DNA of 49,954 bases, from positions 1 to 49,954 of the forward strand of contig CAZIGW010000087.1 of NCBI GenBank assembly GCA_964538565.1, written 5' to 3'. The translations under genes and the position numbers were made by a program. The DNA is from CAYVBN01 sp964538565 (GTDB lineage Bacteria; Pseudomonadota; Alphaproteobacteria; Rhizobiales; Xanthobacteraceae). The stretch's first letter is position 1, and every line of letters starts with the position of its first letter. The notes under the pieces are model-generated. The model ran no database searches. It had not been told where the DNA came from and saw only the letters and a list, made by a program, of their open reading frames with translations. Of the stretch, positions 46,217-49,954 are shown in pieces.

Positions 46217-48436
46217 ATGGGTCCGGACCCTCCGGGCGACACCGTCGCCAACCCCGAACGGCCCCTGCGGCTGTTGCTCGCCGCCTCATTCGTGCTGCCG
46301 ATCGCGGTCTTCGCCATCGCTGCGTGGATCTCATACCGGCAGCACGTCGCCGATTCCGTCGATCGCCTGCAGCGCTCGCTCGGACATGTCTACGAGCACG
46401 CCACCAAGGTGTTCGAGACCTTCGAGCTGACGGGCCGATACGTCGATGAACTCATCGGCGGTGCGCCGAACGAAGGCGTGGCGGCGGCGGAATCGTACTA
46501 CCACGCACAATTCAAGACGCTCACCGACACGCTGCCGCAGTTGCGCGACATCTGGCTGGTGGATGAATATGGCCACCCGATCGTGTCCGGCACCATCTTT
46601 CCGATGGACCGAAATGTCGATCTTTCGGATCGGCCGTTCTTTCAATGGCACAAGAACAACCCGAGCGGCGGTCCCTATCTCAGCAAGGTCATCAAGTCGC
46701 GCGCGGTGGACCGCAGCCTGTTCCTGATCAGCCGGCGCCGCCTGCTGCGCGGCAGCGACGAGTTTCTCGGCATCGTCACGACCGCGGTCGCGCCCGAATA
46801 CTTCACGCAATACTACTCGCGCCTGCCGGGCGCGCAGGATGACGTGATCGGGTTGTTGCGGCAGGACGGCTCGGTCCTGGCCTACTATCCGAGCGACGGG
46901 GCCGAGGGGCACCTGCCGCAAGGAAGCCCGTTGCTGGCGGCCATCGGCCAAGCCTCGCAGGGTATGGTGACCGACGTCGCCGCCGACGGGAGCAAGCGGA
47001 TCACCGTGTTTCGCAAGCTTCCGCGGCACGGCGTCTATGTGTTCGTCGGTCTCCCGACCGCCACGCTCCTCGCCCAATGGGCGCAGGCGATGTCCTATCA
47101 CGTCGTGTTCATCGTCCCGGCGATCATTGCGCTCATCGTCCTGTCGTGGGTCGCGCTTCGCCGCACGCGCCGTGAATCCCTCGCCTACGCGCAACTGCGC
47201 GGGGAGGTGACGCGGCGCGAGACGACGGAGCGGGCTTTGCACCAGGCGCAGAAGATGGAGGCGATCGGTCGCTTGACCGGCGGCATCGCCCACGATTTCA
47301 ACAATCTGCTCACCGCGATCATCGGCAATGTCGATCTCGCCAACATGCGGTTGAAGGGGCGAGAGGAGCCGATCGTGCGTCTGCTGGCGGCCGCGAAGGA
47401 GGCCTCGCAGCGGGCGGCCGTTCTGGTGCAGCGCCTGCTCGCGTTCTCCCGCCAGCATCCGCAGGAAGTGGAAGTTCTCGACATCAATCGCCTCGTGGAG
47501 GACATGTCCGATCTGCTGCGACGGACGATCGGCGAGACGATCACGATCGAGACCGAGCTCGCCCGGGACTTGTGGGCCGTGTCGGTCGACCGCAATCAGC
47601 TCGAGAACGCGATCCTCAATCTCGCCGTCAACGCCCGCGACGCCATGCCGAACGGCGGCCGCCTGCGCATCGAGACGGCCAACGCCCACGTCGTGTCCGC
47701 ATTCGGCGACGGCGAAGGCGAGCGCGTCACGCCCGGCGAGTACGCGCTCGTATCCGTTTCGGACGCGGGCGCCGGGATGAGCAAGGAGGTCAAGGAGCAG
47801 GCTTTCGAGCCGTTCTTCACCACCAAGCCGAAGGGCATCGGCACGGGCCTCGGTCTGAGCATGGTGTACGGGTTCGTCAAGCAGTCGGGCGGGCACATCA
47901 AGATCGACAGCGAGGTCGGCAGCGGCACGATCGTAAGAATGTACCTGCCGCGCGTCATGCAGGCGGCCGCGGCCAGCGAACGCAGCGGCACTCCCGCGAG
48001 CGACCGCGACGGAACCTATCGCAGCCGGAACCGCGAGACCATTCTGCTCGTCGAGGACGACGAGCCGGTGAACCGGTTCGGCTGCGAGGCGCTGCAGGAG
48101 CTCGGATACCGCGTCCTGCCCGCCGCCACCGCCACCGACGCCCTCGAGCTTCTCACCAAGCATCCGGAAATAAGACTGTTGTTCACCGACATCGTGCTGC
48201 CGGGCGGCGTCAACGGGCGCACGCTCGCCGAAGCGGTCGTCAGGGTGCGGCCCGACGTCGGCGTCCTTTTCGCGACCGGATATACGCGCGACGCCATCGT
48301 GTTCCAGGGACGGCTCGATCCCGCCGTCGAGGTGCTGATGAAGCCCTATACGTATCAGGCGCTTGCCAAGAAGATCCGTGACATGCTCGACCGGTCCGCT
48401 GCGGCCGCCGCTGCCCTCGATCGCGCAGGGGCATGA
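46217..48436 (+). CDS. Hybrid sensor histidine kinase with Cache-type sensor and receiver domain
   Basis: 739 aa. Transmembrane helix 1 about residues 18-38, and a periplasmic dCache-like sensor (about 40-290, with IWLVDEYGHPIVSG and SDRPFFQWHK). Helix 2 is at about 293-314. A HisKA domain with phospho-His359 in LTGGIAHDFNN follows, then HATPase (N box LNLAVNARDAMPNGG, G boxes SDAGAGMS and GTGLGLSMV). A C-terminal receiver domain (about 607-727) has phospho-Asp658 in LFTDIVLPGG. There is no separate output domain, so it must signal to another protein or autoregulate. Cache sensors usually bind small organic acids or amino acids. It precedes the copper-storage gene by 84 bp; a link is not shown. 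Confidence 0.92.
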   Translation: MGPDPPGDTVANPERPLRLLLAASFVLPIAVFAIAAWISYRQHVADSVDRLQRSLGHVYEHATKVFETFELTGRYVDELIGGAPNEGVAAAESYYHAQFKTLTDTLPQLRDIWLVDEYGHPIVSGTIFPMDRNVDLSDRPFFQWHKNNPSGGPYLSKVIKSRAVDRSLFLISRRRLLRGSDEFLGIVTTAVAPEYFTQYYSRLPGAQDDVIGLLRQDGSVLAYYPSDGAEGHLPQGSPLLAAIGQASQGMVTDVAADGSKRITVFRKLPRHGVYVFVGLPTATLLAQWAQAMSYHVVFIVPAIIALIVLSWVALRRTRRESLAYAQLRGEVTRRETTERALHQAQKMEAIGRLTGGIAHDFNNLLTAIIGNVDLANMRLKGREEPIVRLLAAAKEASQRAAVLVQRLLAFSRQHPQEVEVLDINRLVEDMSDLLRRTIGETITIETELARDLWAVSVDRNQLENAILNLAVNARDAMPNGGRLRIETANAHVVSAFGDGEGERVTPGEYALVSVSDAGAGMSKEVKEQAFEPFFTTKPKGIGTGLGLSMVYGFVKQSGGHIKIDSEVGSGTIVRMYLPRVMQAAAASERSGTPASDRDGTYRSRNRETILLVEDDEPVNRFGCEALQELGYRVLPAATATDALELLTKHPEIRLLFTDIVLPGGVNGRTLAEAVVRVRPDVGVLFATGYTRDAIVFQGRLDPAVEVLMKPYTYQALAKKIRDMLDRSAAAAAALDRAGA

Positions 48437-48520
48437 GGAAACAGCCGCGAACCGCGGAACCTGTCGGGCCAGCCGCCGTTCCTCGAACAATTCGACCGAC
48501 GCTCACTTCGAGGAACCGCA

Positions 48521-48934
48521 ATGCCCGCCATCCAGGCCATGCTGCAAACCCATCCGGACCGTCCCGGCCAGCCCGACGCGGTCGCCCACTGCGTCAACGC
48601 ATGCTTCACCTGCCAGGTCGCCTGCACCGCCTGCGCCGACGCTTGCCTCGTCGAACCCGACGTGCAGAAGCTCGTGGCCTGCATCCGGCTCGACCTCGAT
48701 TGCGCCGACGTCTGCGCCGCGACGGCGTCCATCGCCACTCGCTTCAACAAGATGGGGGCACGGCAGAACCTCGAATCGATGCTCACCACGTGCGCGGCGA
48801 TCTGCCGGACCTGCGGGGAAGAATGCGACCGGCATTCGCAGAAACACGCGCACTGCCGCATCTGCGCCGAAGCGTGCCTGCTCTGCGCCAAGGCGTGCTC
48901 CGAACTGCTGGAGAGCCTGCGCGTCGCGGCCTGA
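48521..48934 (+). CDS. Four-helix-bundle copper-storage protein (Csp/DUF326)
   Basis: 137 aa with 18 cysteines arranged along helices as repeated C-x2-C and C-x3-C: HCVNACFTCQVACTACADAC, VACIRLDLDCADVC, TTCAAICRTCGEEC, and HCRICAEACLLCAKAC. This is the pattern of Csp proteins, whose tetrameric four-helix bundles hold many Cu(I) ions in their core. No signal peptide is present, so it is cytosolic (Csp3-type). It would buffer or store copper in the cytoplasm. GAGGAACCGCA precedes the ATG. The histidine kinase is immediately upstream; the copper chaperone at the left edge of the window is far away. Confidence 0.92.
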   Translation: MPAIQAMLQTHPDRPGQPDAVAHCVNACFTCQVACTACADACLVEPDVQKLVACIRLDLDCADVCAATASIATRFNKMGARQNLESMLTTCAAICRTCGEECDRHSQKHAHCRICAEACLLCAKACSELLESLRVAA

Positions 48935-48958
48935 CGGCCGCCGACGAACTCCCGAGCG

Positions 48959-49954
48959 TCACGGCTTGTTCAGGTCTCGAAGCCGTTCGAGCAGACGCGG
49001 CGAAATCTTGTAGGTGTCCTCGAGCAAGGCCTGGATCTGCTGGCCCGTGCGCGGGCTGTTGATCTCGAGGCCCATTCGTTTTCCCTCGCTCAGGAAATCC
49101 GCATCCGCGAAGGTCGCGGCGAGCCCCGCCCGCAGCGCTTCGACCCGTTCGGCCGGCACGTCCGGCGGAAGCAGCAGCGGCCGCCCCATGGCGAGCGGCG
49201 CAAAGGCCGCCCGCATGAGCCGCTTGTCGTCCGGGTCGGCGACGAGATCGGGCGCGAACGCCACATCCCCGAGTTCGGCGAGCTTCGACGGGCCGTACTG
49301 GACGATGGCCTTCGCCTTCTTCTCGCGCAACCAGTTCGGCCGGGTCGAGGAGAGCGCGCTGTAGAACGCGCTCGGATGGCCGTCCACCTCCCCACGCTCC
49401 ATCGCCAGCACGACGTCGTTCAGTCCCGGATAGCCGTTGATCAGTTTCATCTTTGTCCCGAGCGTCGCGTTCAGCAGCCGGGCAAAAAACGCCGGCGTCG
49501 AATTCGCGCCCGATACGCCGACGTTGACGGGCCGTCGGCGCAAATCCTCGACGGTGTCGACCGGCACCGTGTGCCACAGCAGCACGACGGCGGTCTCCAC
49601 GCTCGGCGTTCCGAGCCAGTTGAACCTGACCGGGTCGTAGCGCGCCTCCTTCGTTCCAAAGAGAGGCTCGAACGGCGTGTTGTTCTGGACGAGACCGACC
49701 ACCGTCCCGTCCTTTTCGGCGGTGTTGTAGAGGTAGTTGGTCGCGACCATTCCACCGGCGCCGGCCATGTTCTTGACCACGAAGACGGGACTGCCCGGCA
49801 CATGCCGACCGATGAAGCGGGCGATCGCGCGCGCGATCGTGTCGTATCCCCCCCCGGCGCACGAGCTGACGACGATCGTCACCGTCCGAACGCGATAGAA
49901 GTCGGCGACCCCCACGGCGCGCGCCGACCCCACACCCCACAAGCAGGCAGACAC
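48959..49954 (-). CDS. Bug-like tripartite-type solute-binding protein (5' end cut by window edge)
   Basis: 331 codons visible; the first lies at the window edge, so the start is probably outside. Only the end of the signal peptide (CLWGVGSARA) is seen. The mature part has VTIVVSSCAGGGYDTIARAI, FVVKNMAGAGGMVATNYLYN and VGVSGANSTPAFFARLLNA, and a long C-terminal lobe. It is of the Bug/TctC fold but more distant from the two receptors at 26 and 31 kb: the C-terminal half is different and the usual HVPYKG loop is absent. No transporter membrane genes are in view. Ligand unknown. Confidence 0.85.
   Translation of the reverse strand: MSACLWGVGSARAVGVADFYRVRTVTIVVSSCAGGGYDTIARAIARFIGRHVPGSPVFVVKNMAGAGGMVATNYLYNTAEKDGTVVGLVQNNTPFEPLFGTKEARYDPVRFNWLGTPSVETAVVLLWHTVPVDTVEDLRRRPVNVGVSGANSTPAFFARLLNATLGTKMKLINGYPGLNDVVLAMERGEVDGHPSAFYSALSSTRPNWLREKKAKAIVQYGPSKLAELGDVAFAPDLVADPDDKRLMRAAFAPLAMGRPLLLPPDVPAERVEALRAGLAATFADADFLSEGKRMGLEINSPRTGQQIQALLEDTYKISPRLLERLRDLNKP

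Noticed and set aside
1..49954. tRNA, rRNA or CRISPR features
   Set aside because: No cloverleaf-like sequence with a GGTTCGAATCC-type arm, no rRNA stretch and no regularly spaced repeats were seen by eye. A covariance-model scan would be decisive.

Overview
The window is high-GC bacterial DNA, about 50 kb, densely coding on both strands, with no rRNA, tRNA or CRISPR array seen. The gene content points to an alphaproteobacterium of the order Hyphomicrobiales (Rhizobiales), most like the Bradyrhizobiaceae/Xanthobacteraceae side. The pointers are a complete acpXL-type very-long-chain lipid A cluster, a DUF3551 protein, several small rhizobial conserved hypotheticals, CtrA-type TTAA-N7-TTAA sites, and several Bug-type solute receptors. 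This placement is inferred from gene families; no marker gene search was possible.

Layout. 1-3 kb: PCu(A)C copper chaperone (cut by the left edge), a DUF2946-like protein, and a DedA/VTT membrane domain fused to a D-Ala-D-Ala-ligase-like ATP-grasp domain. 3-4 kb: a small membrane protein and an RlpA-like protein. 4.7-10.8 kb: the co-directional cluster acpXL, fabZ-like, two ketosynthases (one without the active-site Cys), an SDR, a zinc-type dehydrogenase and the lpxXL acyltransferase. Together these make and attach the C26-C28 hydroxylated acyl chain of lipid A. 10.8-17 kb: a PotF-like binding protein, DUF3551, rhodanese and two tandem Kup potassium transporters. 17-19 kb: motA-motB. 19-26 kb: mmsA, a GST, psd-pssA, an FMN hydroxy-acid oxidase, DUF6455 and a bacterial CDP-archaeol-synthase-like protein.

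26-34.3 kb: a catabolic island. It holds two Bug receptors, a LysR regulator, a 3-hydroxybenzoate-6-hydroxylase-like flavoprotein, gentisate 1,2-dioxygenase, a fumarylpyruvate-hydrolase-like protein and an ACMSD-type decarboxylase. Two decayed fragments of the same IS5-type transposase lie at its ends as direct repeats. Two copies of a T-N11-A operator sit about 140-145 bp upstream of its two catabolic transcription units. The parts suggest uptake of an aromatic acid, conversion to gentisate, ring cleavage and release of pyruvate and fumarate, under one LysR regulator.

34.3-50 kb: a metallophosphoesterase, an Atm1-type ABC exporter, a LOG protein, an MBOAT plus SGNH-like acylation pair, a VOC protein, and a tightly overlapping operon cysS - GNAT - 37-aa membrane peptide - cimA. 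These are followed by a small secreted protein behind a CtrA box, CreA, a hybrid histidine kinase, an 18-cysteine copper-storage protein and a Bug receptor cut by the right edge.
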